The notes under the pieces: generated by a model
The model's database searches: none
What the model was told of the DNA's origin: nothing
The model's input: the letters and a program-made list of their open reading frames with translations, nothing else
DNA from: Bathymodiolus brooksi
Lineage: Eukaryota; Mollusca; Bivalvia; Mytilida; Modiolidae
Reading direction: 5' to 3'
NCBI GenBank assembly: GCA_963680875.1
Contig: OY804580.1
Span: 93,711,353-93,775,352, forward strand
DNA length: 64,000 nucleotides
Position numbers and translations under genes: made by a program
Shown here: one piece after another, positions 33,202 to 43,699 of the stretch
Layout: each line of letters opens with the position of its first letter
Position numbering within the stretch: position 1 is the stretch's first letter

Positions 33202-33434
33202 CTAGTACCGCAAATTTACAAGTTGTTGCTGCATGTTCTGTGTGGTTATCTGTAAATACTGGTTCTCAATCTTGGGGGTATTGAGTTGATTCTGTAGACA
33301 TTGTATTTGTTGGTTTTTGCGTGTGACCTCCTCTTGTAGAATGATACAATCTACACATACTTCGTGATTTTGCGTGCTGGTTGAAGGCTCTGGAGACATT
33401 AGGATGTCCATGGATTCTTTGAAGAGTTGACTTG
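33202..33434 (-). CDS. Probable 3' terminal exon, coiled-coil protein
   Basis: On the - strand AG at 33436-33435 (ttacttaccag) precedes an open frame reading QLFKESMDILMSPEPSTS, then CVDCIILQEEVTRKNQQIQC, then LQNQLNTPKIENQYLQ and a Gln-rich end MQQQLVNLRY with TAG at 33204-33202. The middle, from about VDCIILQ onward, has the heptad hydrophobics of a coiled coil. A Cys-x-x-Cys precedes it. The poly(A) signal follows closely, supporting a last exon. Upstream exons would lie at higher coordinates but were not identified. The family is not recognised; some THAP-type proteins end in such a coil, but I cannot claim that. Confidence 0.45.
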
Positions 33435-33669
33435 CTGGTAAGTAACTATAATATAATTGTATTTGCATTCAGTTTTAGGATATATAATTGTTAACAAAGC
33501 TAATAATCAATTTAGAAATACAACTGTCTTTTAAGTTTTTCTGAAATATTTGTTTCAATATTTAGTGTTTGACATAACTAGTTGCTGCTTTTTTACTGAT
33601 TATTGGTTTCCTAAGTAAGGTGTACATGTGCATTATTTTTTGTCAACAAGCTTGTTTTTTATGTTTTAG

Positions 33670-33812
33670 TTACTATATTGGAAATTGTTGGGTATGTACA
33701 TGTATAGATACAGTATGGGTGGGACTAAAATTCATGAGAAAGCTTTGCTTTCGAGTTAATTTTGTCCTACCCATGCTGTATCTATACATACCCATCATTT
33801 CCAATATAGTAA
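33670..33812. repeat. Foldback element 1, ~50-bp arms
   Basis: Left arm ttactatattggaaattg ... gatacagtatgggt, right arm acccatgctgtatctatac ... tttccaatatagtaa. A ~37-bp loop holds 'gagaaagctttgctttcgag'. MITE-like, with a few mismatches and one small gap. Confidence 0.85.
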
Positions 33813-33816
33813 GTCA

Positions 33817-33958
33817 CATGTACCTTGGTCATTCGACTTTCCTTTGTTAAAAGTGTGATGATGAAATGGCAAATGCCTTGACTCCTCCTATGTGATACAT
33901 TTATGTGCAGATATCATCACACTTTTAACAAAGGAAAGTCGAATGACCATGGTACATG
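33817..33958. repeat. Foldback element 2, 46-bp arms
   Basis: Left arm catgtaccttggtcattc ... agtgtgatgat and right arm atcatcacactt ... gaatgaccatggtacatg, with one mismatch and a ~50-bp loop. It sits 5 bp from foldback 1. Confidence 0.9.
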
Positions 33959-33959
33959 T

Positions 33960-34510
33960 ACATTGGGTAATATAGGATAAAGTTTGATTTAACACATTAG
34001 CATGTCATTGGCTTAAAGACAAAATCAATGCCAGAAAGTTTCAAAATCATAATTCTTGTGCATATTCTGCTAGTACATGTATACTTTAAAATTTACATAA
34101 TAAGAATAGTTTATATAAATTAACCCAGCTTATATTACAATATATACATAATATATATGCACGACCTCATTTTTAATTTTTTTTTACATGTTTCTTTTTT
34201 TTAACCTGGGTCCATTCGCCCTTATTTTGGTCAATAAAGAAAGTCATGAGTCTCACTTGTAAAAAAAATAGTGAGTTCTAACTTAGAATCTAAGCACAAG
34301 TAATGAGCACAGGCACTTGTTTCTGGTAAAAAATTTTTTTACCTAGAGGCTAGATACTGTGTCTGTGGTAATGAGTCCAGGATTCGCCCATATATGAGTT
34401 GCAAGCATTTCTGGTTGGGTTAGGGTTAGTTTTGTATTATTTTTTATGATAATCCATTTACTGGATTTTATATCAATAAATAATTTGAATTTGGTCGGGA
34501 GTAGTTCGCC
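33960..34510. other. AT-rich sequence, no gene seen
   Basis: Includes a half-arm 'cttgtttctggtaaaa' near 34317 shared with the hairpin at 29821. Nothing else recognised. Confidence 0.4.
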
Positions 34511-34530
34511 CCCCCCCCCCCCCCCCCCCC
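34511..34530. repeat. Poly-C tract
   Basis: About 20 consecutive C, then T and C runs. Likely length-variable. Confidence 0.9.
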
Positions 34531-34739
34531 TTTTTCCCCCCTAATTTGACCTAAATGACAACACAGGGTAGTTGCATTACATTTTAAGAAAACTTGTTGA
34601 GCCAGATGGGTGTGTAGATAGCTTTTGAGAGATAAATCATCCAGTTCTTGGTCTATACATTGTTACAAATTACATATGATATATGATACTTACGACGAAT
34701 CATTGATGCATTCCTAATCCTGGCCCTAGGCCTAGGCTA

Positions 34740-36044
34740 GCTATGTCTGACTGCCTTTTCCAAATCTAACAAGAAGTCAAGATTTTGCGAGACTCTATTA
34801 TGTTGCTGACATTAAGAAAGTTGCCGGTAATTGGGTTGTCGTTTGTCCATATAATAAATTCAAATATGTGTGATATCCATACTGAACGTAGCGATAATTT
34901 TTGTTGTTTACATTTTTTATATTCAAAATATTTACAAAATTGGCGCCTCCCACGCTTCTCGATGATTGGTCGTTGAATCGGATTCCCTGCATTTCGTTAA
35001 TTTCCGATGCGTGTCTACGAAAGTTTGTTTAATCAACTCATAGATATGGATGTTTAAAGTAATGTTAAATTTGATCTTTAGTAAAAAAATAAATAAATAA
35101 AGAGTTTTAATTTGCTGGATTTTCTTTTTCAACAATATTTATTAAATATTTTTCTCCCATAATGCCATTTGTAAACAACCCGCCATCTTTAAATCTGTTA
35201 GTGTTAGATGAAAACACGAACTAGTACTAAAAACGTGTTCTTGGTAGCATCGAAGGTAATTTGTTTACAAAACGACTTATGAAGCACACAGTCAAGTCTA
35301 TTCTTAGACATAAATTGAATCCCAAATGGATTCAAAGGCACTATAAACAACAGAAAATAGTAACCCCCCCCCATTTGAATGGCCAATGCAACCTGGCTAG
35401 CGGTCGTAGGGAATCTAATCATGCACAGACACCATTTGTAATTAGGTATCGTTTCTTTCCTTTGAAACTCTTTCTGCATTAAAGTAACATTTCAAGAGCC
35501 TATATATCATAACTTAACCCATTTTCGACGGTTTGTTTCACGTTAACTTATGATTGATCTTCTACATCCTACGATGTTCCATCACTCGTGATGATTATAC
35601 ATCGGCGCGAACAGACAAGATTAAAAATTTCAAATTGATAAAATGACAACATTTATATACACTGTACATAATAAATAGAAAATTAGAATTTTCAAACTCA
35701 AAGACAAAGGTAAAAGTATCACCTATCAATGGAATGCCATTTCCAATTGGATTAGTTTATATAAATAATGATCTAAAAAAATAATCATATATACATTATA
35801 TTTCAATGACCTCTGCAGTTCGTTATTGCAAACAAATTGACACATTTATTTTTTTTGTCCTGTCATGAATGCATGATGCACAAATATAAAAAGCAAAGAC
35901 TTGGTGTTTATCCATATTGGTCAAGTTCAGTGTTTACTATGATTATTTAGAAAGACATGACATTTCACTGTAATAATCTTTTATATATATATAGAACACC
36001 ATAAGTTTTATGTAATATTTTAAATGTGTTTTATTTGTTTTCAG
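34740..36044. other. Sequence with locally higher CpG, possible promoter area
   Basis: CpG sites cluster around 34940-35030 and 35570-35610, unlike the AT-rich surroundings. On the - strand AAAGATGGCGGG near 35190 has a good start-codon context, but the frame closes after about 14 codons. Open frames at 35204-35482 on both strands have no recognisable domain. A promoter role is a weak inference. Confidence 0.25.
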
Positions 36045-36108
36045 CTGGTACAAATTGTATGTAGCCAAAAGAAGATGTTCCCTTGCCCAAGACCCCTTAT
36101 TATCGCAG
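36045..36108 (+). CDS. Possible small exon, unknown gene
   Basis: A good acceptor (ttatttgttttcag) precedes 64 nt ending at donor GTATTT. It reads LVQIVCSQKKMFPCPRPLII then A plus one base. It joins in phase to the exon at 36899. No family recognised. The evidence is splice sites and phase only. Confidence 0.3.
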
Positions 36109-36169
36109 GTATTTATTCATTGTGTATTTGTCTATGTTATGCCTGGTACATTTTCCACTGCTTCATGCT

Positions 36170-36455
36170 TAAGTGTATAGTGCATTATGGTGTGGTAGAT
36201 CATGGGTTTGAGCTCCGGTAAGGTTAAAACAAAGACTCAAATTGGTTCTTGTGCTCCACTAATCACACAGCATAATGTTCCAGGTTGGAGAGGCATGCCT
36301 TATTCCAGACTGTTATTTCAGTGATATGGCACTAAAAATCGTGTTGGTCTACAAGAAGCAGACACCATCTCATCAAATTGTAACTTGTTTTCGCCATGAT
36401 ATAGCTAAAACGTTGCTCACTTGGCATTAAACAACTAAACAACAATCATTCACTT
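36170..36455 (+). mobile_element. SINE family B copy
   Basis: B-box-like 'catgggtttgagctccg', then a body with 'ttatttcagtgatatggcac' and the tail 'cgccatgatatagctaaaac ... cattaaacaac'. The same body and tail occur at 37675-37973 and 40035-40385. Confidence 0.75.
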
Positions 36456-36898
36456 ACTAAATGTATAGATGTATAGTGTCTACAATTTTGGTTATTTGTT
36501 CCCATAAATATTTAAACTAGGACTTAACTTAGAGCAAGGTAAAATAATTATAAAATCTGATGATTAAGAAAATAATTGAGTTGCTAAATCAATTATTTGT
36601 AACTTACACAATATGATTTCAAAATGGAACAAATATATTATGAAAAAAAACAACTTAATTAGTGCTGGTCATGCAGAAATAAAACATGCAATTTTTTTTT
36701 TTAATATATTTAATTTCATTTTACCTATAAATTTCCATGTATAATTCTATTGTCTGAAGTTGTAATTTGACAGCAGGATACAACTGTAATAACCTACTAT
36801 ATTGTATTAATATGTGAAATCTTTACATTTTGTATATTTAAATGTAATAAGTTATTTTAAGGTTTGTTTTTCTTACATATTTTGTAATTTTATTTCAG

Positions 36899-36933
36899 GA
36901 AAATTGAAGAATAAGATGATCAGTCAGTCATAG
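36899..36933 (+). CDS. Possible 3' exon end of the same unknown gene
   Basis: Acceptor 'attttatttcag', then two bases completing Gly, KLKNKMISQS and TAG at 36931-36933. The join with 36045-36108 stays open to this stop. 3' UTR would follow. No clear poly(A) signal was found nearby. Confidence 0.3.
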
Positions 36934-37202
36934 AGGAACCACAACATACATATTTTCAATTCAGGGAATATTGACACGTGTGGATCAAGTGTAAATGTCT
37001 GTTGAAGACAGAAAAGCACGGCTAAATTTAACTGTAGTACAGACCAATCACTTGTTACAGATAGACATGGACATTTGAAGAAGAACTGGTTGAGAACTTT
37101 GTTGAGAGAGATTGAACTGGGACATACTCTTATTCTGAATGTTTGGGAGAATCTTGAGTTGGGGGAAAATCAATGAAAAATGATTAAGACACTTTATTAT
37201 AT

Positions 37203-37400
37203 TGAAGTGTTAGGGTGTTTATCGCCACTTTTAACAATCTTTCAGTTGTATCACAGTGCATGAAGCTCAGTTTTATTGGTGGAGGAAAACAGAAAAAACC
37301 ACCGAGCAGGATTTGAACTCACAACTTTAGTGGTGATAGGCACTGATTGCACATGTAGTTGAAAATCAAACTACCATATGATCAAGATGGCCATTTTTAT
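37203..37400 (-). mobile_element. SINE family A, inverted copy
   Basis: The reverse complement reads gatcatatggtagtttgatt ... gtggtgataaacaccct-type sequence, with 'gttgtgagttcaaatcctg' as B box and the 'ttttattggtggagg' tail region. Opposite strand to the other copies. Confidence 0.75.
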
Positions 37401-37674
37401 TATAATATTGAAAGCATGCAACAGACAATATAGTGACTATTCCTGAAGTCTTTTTTTTTTAGAAGCCTTTGTATTCTCTTTATTTTCTACTTTGTTATCC
37501 TATGTTTATGTACTATAACTATATAAATATTATTATCAGCAAGTAAAAGTTGCCATATTCAGATTTCTTCCTTTTGTTTTTATGAAAAAATGATTTTCTG
37601 TGCAATGAGGTTTGCTGAACAATGTTGAAAAGTGTTGTATATACAGTCATACCTGGTTATGTCAATATCAGATA

Positions 37675-37973
37675 CACCTCGAGTGCGCTAGATTGTGGGT
37701 TCGAGCCCTGTTCGGGTCAAATTAAAGAATATAAAATTGGTATCTGTTGCTTCTCCACTAAGCAGGTTGGCTCGGAATCAGAATAATGTGTCCGAGTTGA
37801 GTGACATGTCTACCTGCAGATTGTTGTTTCAGTGAGCTAGCACTATAAAATTCAACTCGGCGTGTTGGTCTAGTACAAAGTGGACCTGAACATGTTCTCA
37901 TTGAAAATTAACTTGTTCTCGCCATGATATAGCTGAAAAATTACTGAATTGGCGTTAAGCAACAATCACTCAC
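37675..37973 (+). mobile_element. SINE family B copy with 13-bp TSD
   Basis: Flanks TCAATATCAGATA (37662-37674) and TCAATCTCAGATA (37974-37986), one mismatch. The head keeps only the B-box side (attgtgggttcgagccctg). The body has 'caggttggctcggaatcaga' and the tail 'atatagctgaaaaattactg ... gcgttaagcaac'. Confidence 0.8.
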
Positions 37974-38290
37974 TCAATCTCAGATAAGTTGTTTCTTTGG
38001 ATAACTAAAAGTAAGAAGTTTGACATTATGAGGTTCGACTGTATACAATATTTAAACTTCAATCATCATTAGAAACCTCAAGACCTCAGTAATTGCATGT
38101 ACATGATGAGTGATCAATATAGTACCTATTAACTTTCTTATGCATACTATGATGGAAACTTGATCTAATTTTGAATATTTGATGAGGAGTAAATTTTCAG
38201 AACCCAGAAAAAATGTAATCTGCATCCATCAAACTAATAACTATGTGTAGCACAGTGAATGCTCAACTTTCCAAGCTTTATCCAACATAA

Positions 38291-38740
38291 AAAATGACAA
38301 AGTCCTATTTTCCGAATTTATTCTAACCATAAAATATTGCAAAGTCTATTTTCCAAACTTTTCCGCCATCAAAAATGACAAAGTCCAACTTTCCGCATCT
38401 TTTTCCGCCATTAAAAATGATAAAGTTCAACTTTCCGAGCTTTTTCCGCCAATAAAAATGACAAAGTCCAACTTTCCGAACTTTTTTTGCCAATAAAAAT
38501 AATAATGTCCAACTTTCCGCACTTTTTCCAACATAAAAAATTACAAAGTTCAAATTTCCGCACTTTTTCCGACCTAAAAAATGACAAAGTCCAAATTTCC
38601 GCATCTTTTTCCGCCATTAAAAATGATTAAGTCCAACTTTCCGAGCTTTTTCCGACATAAAAAATGACAAAGTTCAAATTTCCGCACTTTTTCCGACCTA
38701 AAAAATGGCAAAGTCCAAATTTCCAAGCTGTTTCCGAATA
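38291..38740. repeat. 41-bp minisatellite, ~11 copies
   Basis: Units like 'aaaaatgacaaagtccaact' then 'ttccgcactttttccgcc'. Open frames on the - strand here encode repeats only. It abuts the broken Ig copy at 38812, and the last units grade into 'cggaattccgaattc'. Confidence 0.9.
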
Positions 38741-38789
38741 TTTCCGAATTATTTCATTCGGAATTCCGAATTCTATTCGGAATCTCCTG

Positions 38790-39062
38790 CTACGGGTAGT
38801 TCAGTAACTCTTTTGTCTGTAGTGTATCCTCCAGTCTACCTATAACTAGTGTACAATGGCAGAGAAATATTGGTGGTTCCATAACAACCATAAACTCCAA
38901 TACCAACACTAACAAATACAGTGGTAGTACTTCCTCAGTTCTGTCACTGACGATCTTCAATGCTGCATCCAGCGATGCAGGAACTTACACATGTTTTGCT
39001 AGTAACAGTGAAGGGAGAGGACAAAGTAAAACCACAACACTCAGTGTTATAGTTCAGAGTAA
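38790..39062 (+). pseudogene. Broken immunoglobulin-domain exon copy
   Basis: From about 38829 the + strand reads VCSVSSSLPITSVQWQRNIG, then SITTINSNTNTNKYSG and SSDAGTYTCFASNSEGRGQS, matching the intact exons at 41452 and 43109. Upstream of the first Cys the frame slips by 2 nt (TGSSVTL lies in another frame), and the first third of the domain is replaced by minisatellite-like sequence. A donor-like GTAAGC follows at 39059. Either a dead exon or, if a cryptic acceptor near 38830 is used, a shortened one. Confidence 0.65.
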
Positions 39063-39573
39063 GCTTTGAAATAATTATATTTTAATGAAACCAGAATGAG
39101 AGCAGCAAAGGTTTGAAACTAGGCTGTTACACTTGTAAATTAAATAAAATGGATGTTGTTCTTTTTTATCGTAGGAGCAGCTAGTTATCACACTTGTAAA
39201 TTAAATGGAACTTTTCAATGCCAGTAAAGCTAAACTGATCGCCTTTAGTTTGTCCTAATAATCACTTCACTTTTGTATATATCTCTTGGGTAAATCAACA
39301 AGTAAACCTGATCCCTTTAAAAAAAAATTTTTTAGTGAGATATGCTATTTTACTGATATATATCTATAATTGTTGACAGGTTGGTCATGCAAAAATGCTA
39401 TTTGCTATCAATTTTATCTTGAAAACTGTCTAATTTGCTGTCAGTTTGTAGAAGTTTTTAAATGAGAAAAGAGTTTAAATTACTAACCAATTTTAAAATC
39501 CATTTTCTAAATATAATGATTCACACCTTTTGTACACATCTATTATTGTTCAGTAAAATTAAGCAAATTATTG
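39063..39573. other. Intronic sequence, no feature seen
   Basis: AT-rich, no gene or repeat recognised. Confidence 0.4.
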
Positions 39574-39661
39574 TTATTGTCATCACTTGACATCAAACAT
39601 TCGTCTGTATGTAAATTATTGTCATCACTTGACATCAAACATTCGTCTGTATGTAAATTTT
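39574..39661. repeat. 44-bp tandem duplication
   Basis: 'attgtcatcacttgacatca ... cgtctgtatgtaaatt' twice in a row, identical. Confidence 0.85.
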
Positions 39662-39673
39662 TAGTACAATGTA

Positions 39674-39927
39674 GAGGCTGTCGTGGTTGTGATCATATGG
39701 TAGTTGGATGTACAACTACCTGTGCAATCAGTGCCAATCACCACTAAAGTTGTGAGTTCGATCCCCATTCGTGTACTCGATACAACATTATGTGATAAAG
39801 TTTGTCAGTGACTTGCGACAGGTTGGTGGTTTTCCCCAGGTACTCCAGTTTCCTCCATCAATATACGATATAACTGAAATATTGTTGAAAGTGGAATTAA
39901 GCACCATAAACCAACCAAACCAAACTG
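39674..39927 (+). mobile_element. SINE family A, best full-length copy, 10-bp TSD
   Basis: GTACAATGTA flanks it at 39664-39673 and 39928-39937. Head gaggctgtcgtggttgtg, B box gtgagttcgatcccc, core with 'ccaggtactccagtttcctc', tail 'gaaagtggaattaagcacca' and (ACCAA)n. 254 bp. This copy gives the cleanest consensus for the family in the window. Confidence 0.85.
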
Positions 39928-40034
39928 GTACAATGTATGAATTGATTTGTGTGTGATTGACCAATTAAAACCAAATTTGGCAGAATACTTTCTTGAAAGG
40001 TCGTCTACATTACATTAAAGATTATATATCGCAT

Positions 40035-40385
40035 CATAAATTTTAGAATTGAACCCTTACAGAAAATGTTTAGGTGATCTTCTGAAAAAAACTACAAAGC
40101 TGATTAAAGACTATAATATTGGTATTTGTTGCTTCTCTGCTAAGCATGCAGCATTACGGAGAAAGAAAGACTGGTTGGCTCGGAATCAGGATAATATGTC
40201 ACGAGAGGGATGCCATGTCTATCCGCAGATTTTTGTTTCAGTGAGCTAGCACTATAAAAATCCAACTAAGCATGTTGTTCTAGTACCAAGCGGACATCGT
40301 CATCTCATTGAAAATTAACTTGTTCTCGCCATGATATAGCTGAAAAAAAATGCTGAGTTGGCATTAAACAACAATCACTGACTCA
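40035..40385 (+). mobile_element. SINE family B copy
   Basis: 'ttggtatttgttgcttctct', 'ggttggctcggaatcaggat', 'tttcagtgagctagcactat' and the tail 'cgccatgatatagctgaaa' match the copy at 37675. The head is degenerate. Confidence 0.75.
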
Positions 40386-40792
40386 TTCACTGAAAGAATA
40401 TTGTATTATCTTTTACATGATAATGCACTTTATATTGATGGGAAATTCAATAGTTTAATATGGTATGCTATGGTAGAAAATGCTTTTAAAAAATCTTCTC
40501 TTAATTTACTGAAATGATCGGACCAAGATTTTTACATAGTGCTATATCCGGATTGTGTTCTTATACTGACCAAACTTACAAAAATAGTGGTGATAAGCTC
40601 TGATTTGATAAGTAGATGTAAATTCATTTACCATGTTAGATTTTTTTCATACATCTAGCAAAAAATGGCTTGCACTCTTTAAATGCAATAGCAAATTCAT
40701 TATGGATGGAACCAGTCCACTTATGGAACATAATAGGACTGCAGAACATTAGGAATTCTAAAGATAGTGTCAGTCCAAAAGAGCAGTTGTTA

Positions 40793-41072
40793 TTGAGATC
40801 ATATGGTAGTTTGATTTACACCTATCTATGCAATCGGAGGGACCGCTGTGGTTTTGATTGATGGTGGTTGGATTTACAACTACCTATGCAATCAGTGTCT
40901 ATCACCACTAAAGTTGGTCAAATCAAATCCTGCCCATGGTGAAGTGTATTTGATATAAGAACATGTGATAAAGATTGATAGTGACTTGTGGCAGGTCGGT
41001 GGCTTTCTCCGGGTACTCTGGTTTCTGCCGCTGAAATATTGTTGAAAGTAGCGTTAAACACTGAAACCCTAA
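40793..41072 (+). mobile_element. SINE family A with duplicated head
   Basis: A partial head (catatggtagtttgatttac) at 40793-40836 precedes a second head (gaccgctgtggttttgattg), a B box and the usual body, 'cgggtactctggtttctgcc' and tail. Confidence 0.7.
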
Positions 41073-41204
41073 CCCTATTCATTGAAAAGTTTTCAGTTAT
41101 GTGATCATTTTTGTAAGTAATTCATATATACAGGTACCGTATTCAATAATTAGCTTTTGATCACACAAGAATGAAGTACATTGTATTCGAAAAATTTGAT
41201 TCCC

Positions 41205-41290
41205 GATTGACTTGCGACAAGTTTGTAGTTTTCTCCCAGTACATATGCTGTGCTGTGGCTTCCTACACCAATAAGCAGACCACCATGCCA
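41205..41290 (+). mobile_element. SINE family A tail fragment
   Basis: 'cttgcgacaagtttgtagtt ... cctacaccaataagcagac' is the core and tail only. Confidence 0.55.
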
Positions 41291-41451
41291 AAGATAAAAA
41301 TGCGTGTTTTTATTGATGCGATGAACGACCTGTCGCAATATTTGCATTAATAAAAACATTGCAATAATTTCTGAATTTACAGTACATATACTGTTGAAAC
41401 ACCAAATAACCAAGTTGATAGATACATTTGTGACCTTTTTTAATTTAATAG

Positions 41452-41757
41452 GTGTGCCTACTGTACAAGTTCAACAGCCATCTTATTCTGTAACCACTGG
41501 TAACACCGTGACCTTGGTATGTACTGTGACCTCCAATCTTGCTATAACTAGTGTACAATGGCAGAGAAATGTTGGTGGTTCCATAACAACCATCAACTCC
41601 AATACCAACACCAACAAATACAGTGGTAGTACCACCACCACACCGTCTCTGACCATCTTCAATGCTGCATCCAGTGATGTAGGAACTTACACATGTTTCG
41701 CCTCCAACAGCGTTGGAACAGGACAAAGTATCACTACAACACTCAGTGATACAGGAA
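41452..41757 (+). CDS. Immunoglobulin-domain exon A (IgSF protein)
   Basis: Acceptor 'ttaatttaatag' ends at 41451 and donor GTAAGT starts at 41758. 306 nt, phase 1-1, the usual layout of Ig-domain exons. It reads VPTVQVQQPSYSVTTGNTVT, then LVCTVTS, VQWQRNVGGSITTIN and SSDVGTYTCFASNSVGTG. The two Cys (VCTV, TYTC), the Trp (VQWQR) and the D-x-G-x-Y-x-C motif are in place, so one complete I-set/V-like fold is encoded. Such domains mediate adhesion or recognition at the cell surface or outside the cell. The rest of the protein is unseen. The start codon-like TTG upstream lies in the intron. Sister exon at 43109. Confidence 0.85.
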
Positions 41758-43108
41758 GTAAGTGTGCTTTGTATAATTTTTCCGTTTTTTAATTGTTTTA
41801 TATATTTAAAACCTGACAATTTGCAATTGTAGAAACTACAGTTGAATTTTGCTATGTAAAAATCGGTTTAACAGTACTCGAAATTTTGGTTTTAAACTTA
41901 CTGATTTTCAACTTAATTTGAGAAACAGGCTACTGGACCAGGGCTATTAAAAGATTCACCATATTCCGATACCAAGATCTTGTCGAAATATATTCCGTCT
42001 CTGCAGAAAAGATTATAAACGATGGATTTTCATATAGTGAAAATGTATAAAGATAAGTGGTCAAAAGCAAAAATGTCAAAAATATTTTTTTATCAATGTG
42101 TGACGTAAAAATGTTTTTGACATTCACTTCACTGAGTTTGGTGCTGTTATGACAACTATTTTACCTGTTTTGTTCAAGTATTGTTATAAATACTGTTATA
42201 GTGACAGCCGGAAACTTTGAGCCGTAATGAAAGGGGGAGGTTTGGCGCTTTAAAATCTGATTCAACCCACCATTTCTTTAGAAATGCCTGTACCAAGTCA
42301 GGGTCATTACGGTTTTCACAGTTTTCCGGTTGTTGACTGATTTTGTCTGTTTATATACTTATGAGTTTTGACTTTCCCTTTGTAAGATTGCTCGGAGTTC
42401 AGTAATTTTGTTATTACCCTTATTTACTCCTCTCTTCCCAAAATATGTTATGTCGAAATTTCATGTTTCTCAAAGTAACTTTGTAGTCCCTAATATACAA
42501 ATCCATTTAAATTGTGTTTGTTATATCCAAATTATAAATTACACCAATTAAAAACTTGCCAATGTGTCAACAACATGGCCTTTGGTGTTTACTGCATCAT
42601 GTGAGATTATATTTTGATAACTGTTAATTATCATTTGTAAAGAAAACAATTGGATTTCTTAATTGAAGCATTGATGGGGTTATCATATTAAAGAAATATT
42701 ATTTAATGATAAATTTCAAAGTGTTTGATGCTGTGACACCTTGAGTGTAATGAAATTTCCAAACAGCCTGTGTATAGCAGTAGTCCTTCATCTAAGATGC
42801 CTGCAATTATAGAAAAAGAGAATTTTACTAAAAACAACTATACAAATGAATACGTAATTGTAGTGTTCAACTCAAGTAGCTGCGATCCAGTGCACACCAA
42901 TTCCCATTTGTATATGCAAACGGTGGACATTGATGAGAAATACAGTAATGTGTCAATGTAGCAAGATCTTTTTTGTTATATACTATGCATGGGGGATTCC
43001 AAAAATGGTAGTCCCTATCTGTTTTTAATTTGCTGCTTTTTACTATTGTGTTGTGATAAAAACCAACTTCTTTATTATAAAAATATATTTTTTATGTTCA
43101 TTCAGTAG
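41758..43108 (+). other. Intron between Ig exons
   Basis: AT-rich, 1351 bp. A 64-codon frame at 42770 has no recognisable domain. No repeat family seen. Confidence 0.5.
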
Positions 43109-43414
43109 ATGTGCCCACTGTACAAGTGCAACAACCATCATATTCTGTAACCACTGGCAACAGTGTGACCTTGATATGTACTGTGTCCTCCAGTCTACCT
43201 ATAACTAGTGTACAATGGCAGAGAAATATTGGTGGTTCCATAACAACCATCAACTCCAATACCAACACCAACAAATACAGTGGTAGTACCACCACCACAC
43301 CATCTCTGACCATCTTCAATGCTGCATCCAGTGATGTAGGAACTTACACATGTTTCGCCTCCAACAGTGTTGGAACAGGACAAAGTCCCACCACAACACT
43401 CAGTGTTACAGGAA
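43109..43414 (+). CDS. Immunoglobulin-domain exon B (same gene)
   Basis: The tAG acceptor ends at 43108 and donor GTAAGT starts at 43415. 306 nt, phase 1-1, so it splices to exon A in frame. It reads VPTVQVQQPSYSVTTGNSVT, LICTVSS, VQWQRNIGGSITTIN and TYTCFASNSVGTGQSP. All canonical Cys and Trp are present. The middle ~170 nt differ from exon A at only about two sites, while the first ~100 nt differ at about a dozen. This suggests recent duplication plus local gene conversion. An IgSF repeat array such as those of hemicentin-like or bivalve variable-Ig proteins is the likeliest setting. Confidence 0.85.
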
Positions 43415-43534
43415 GTAAGTACTGGTAATTGTAGTTGGTTGTAGAACTGTAATTTAAAGTTTTTGTGTAGCTGATGATAGTTTGACTTATTCTATGGTGG
43501 TTATTATTGGAAAAGTAGAATTGACTATTGTAGT

Positions 43535-43697
43535 GTACTGTAGAATATCCTTGTTGAATGTAGATTGTCCTTGTTGAGTGTAGATTGTCCTTGTTGAGTG
43601 TAGAATGTCCTTGTTGAATGTAGATTGTCCTTGTTGAATGTAGATTGTCCTTGTTGAGTGTAGAATGTCCTTGTTGAATGTAGAATGTCCTTGTTGA
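43535..43697. repeat. 20-bp minisatellite, ~8 copies
   Basis: Unit tgtagattgtccttgttgag with a/g and t/a variants. 20 is not a multiple of 3, so it opens all - strand frames (STRTIYIQQG repeats), which are artefacts. Confidence 0.95.
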
Positions 43698-43699
43698 GA

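Noticed and set aside
35204..35482. Overlapping open frames on both strands
   Set aside because: No domain, no convincing splice sites, and each is the shadow of the other. Neither can be preferred.
38323..38617. Repeated KLDFVIFDGGK-like - strand frames
   Set aside because: Translation of the 41-bp minisatellite.
12389..41072. tRNA genes suggested by B-box-like strings
   Set aside because: The strings lie in SINE heads. No complete cloverleaf or anticodon arm could be drawn.
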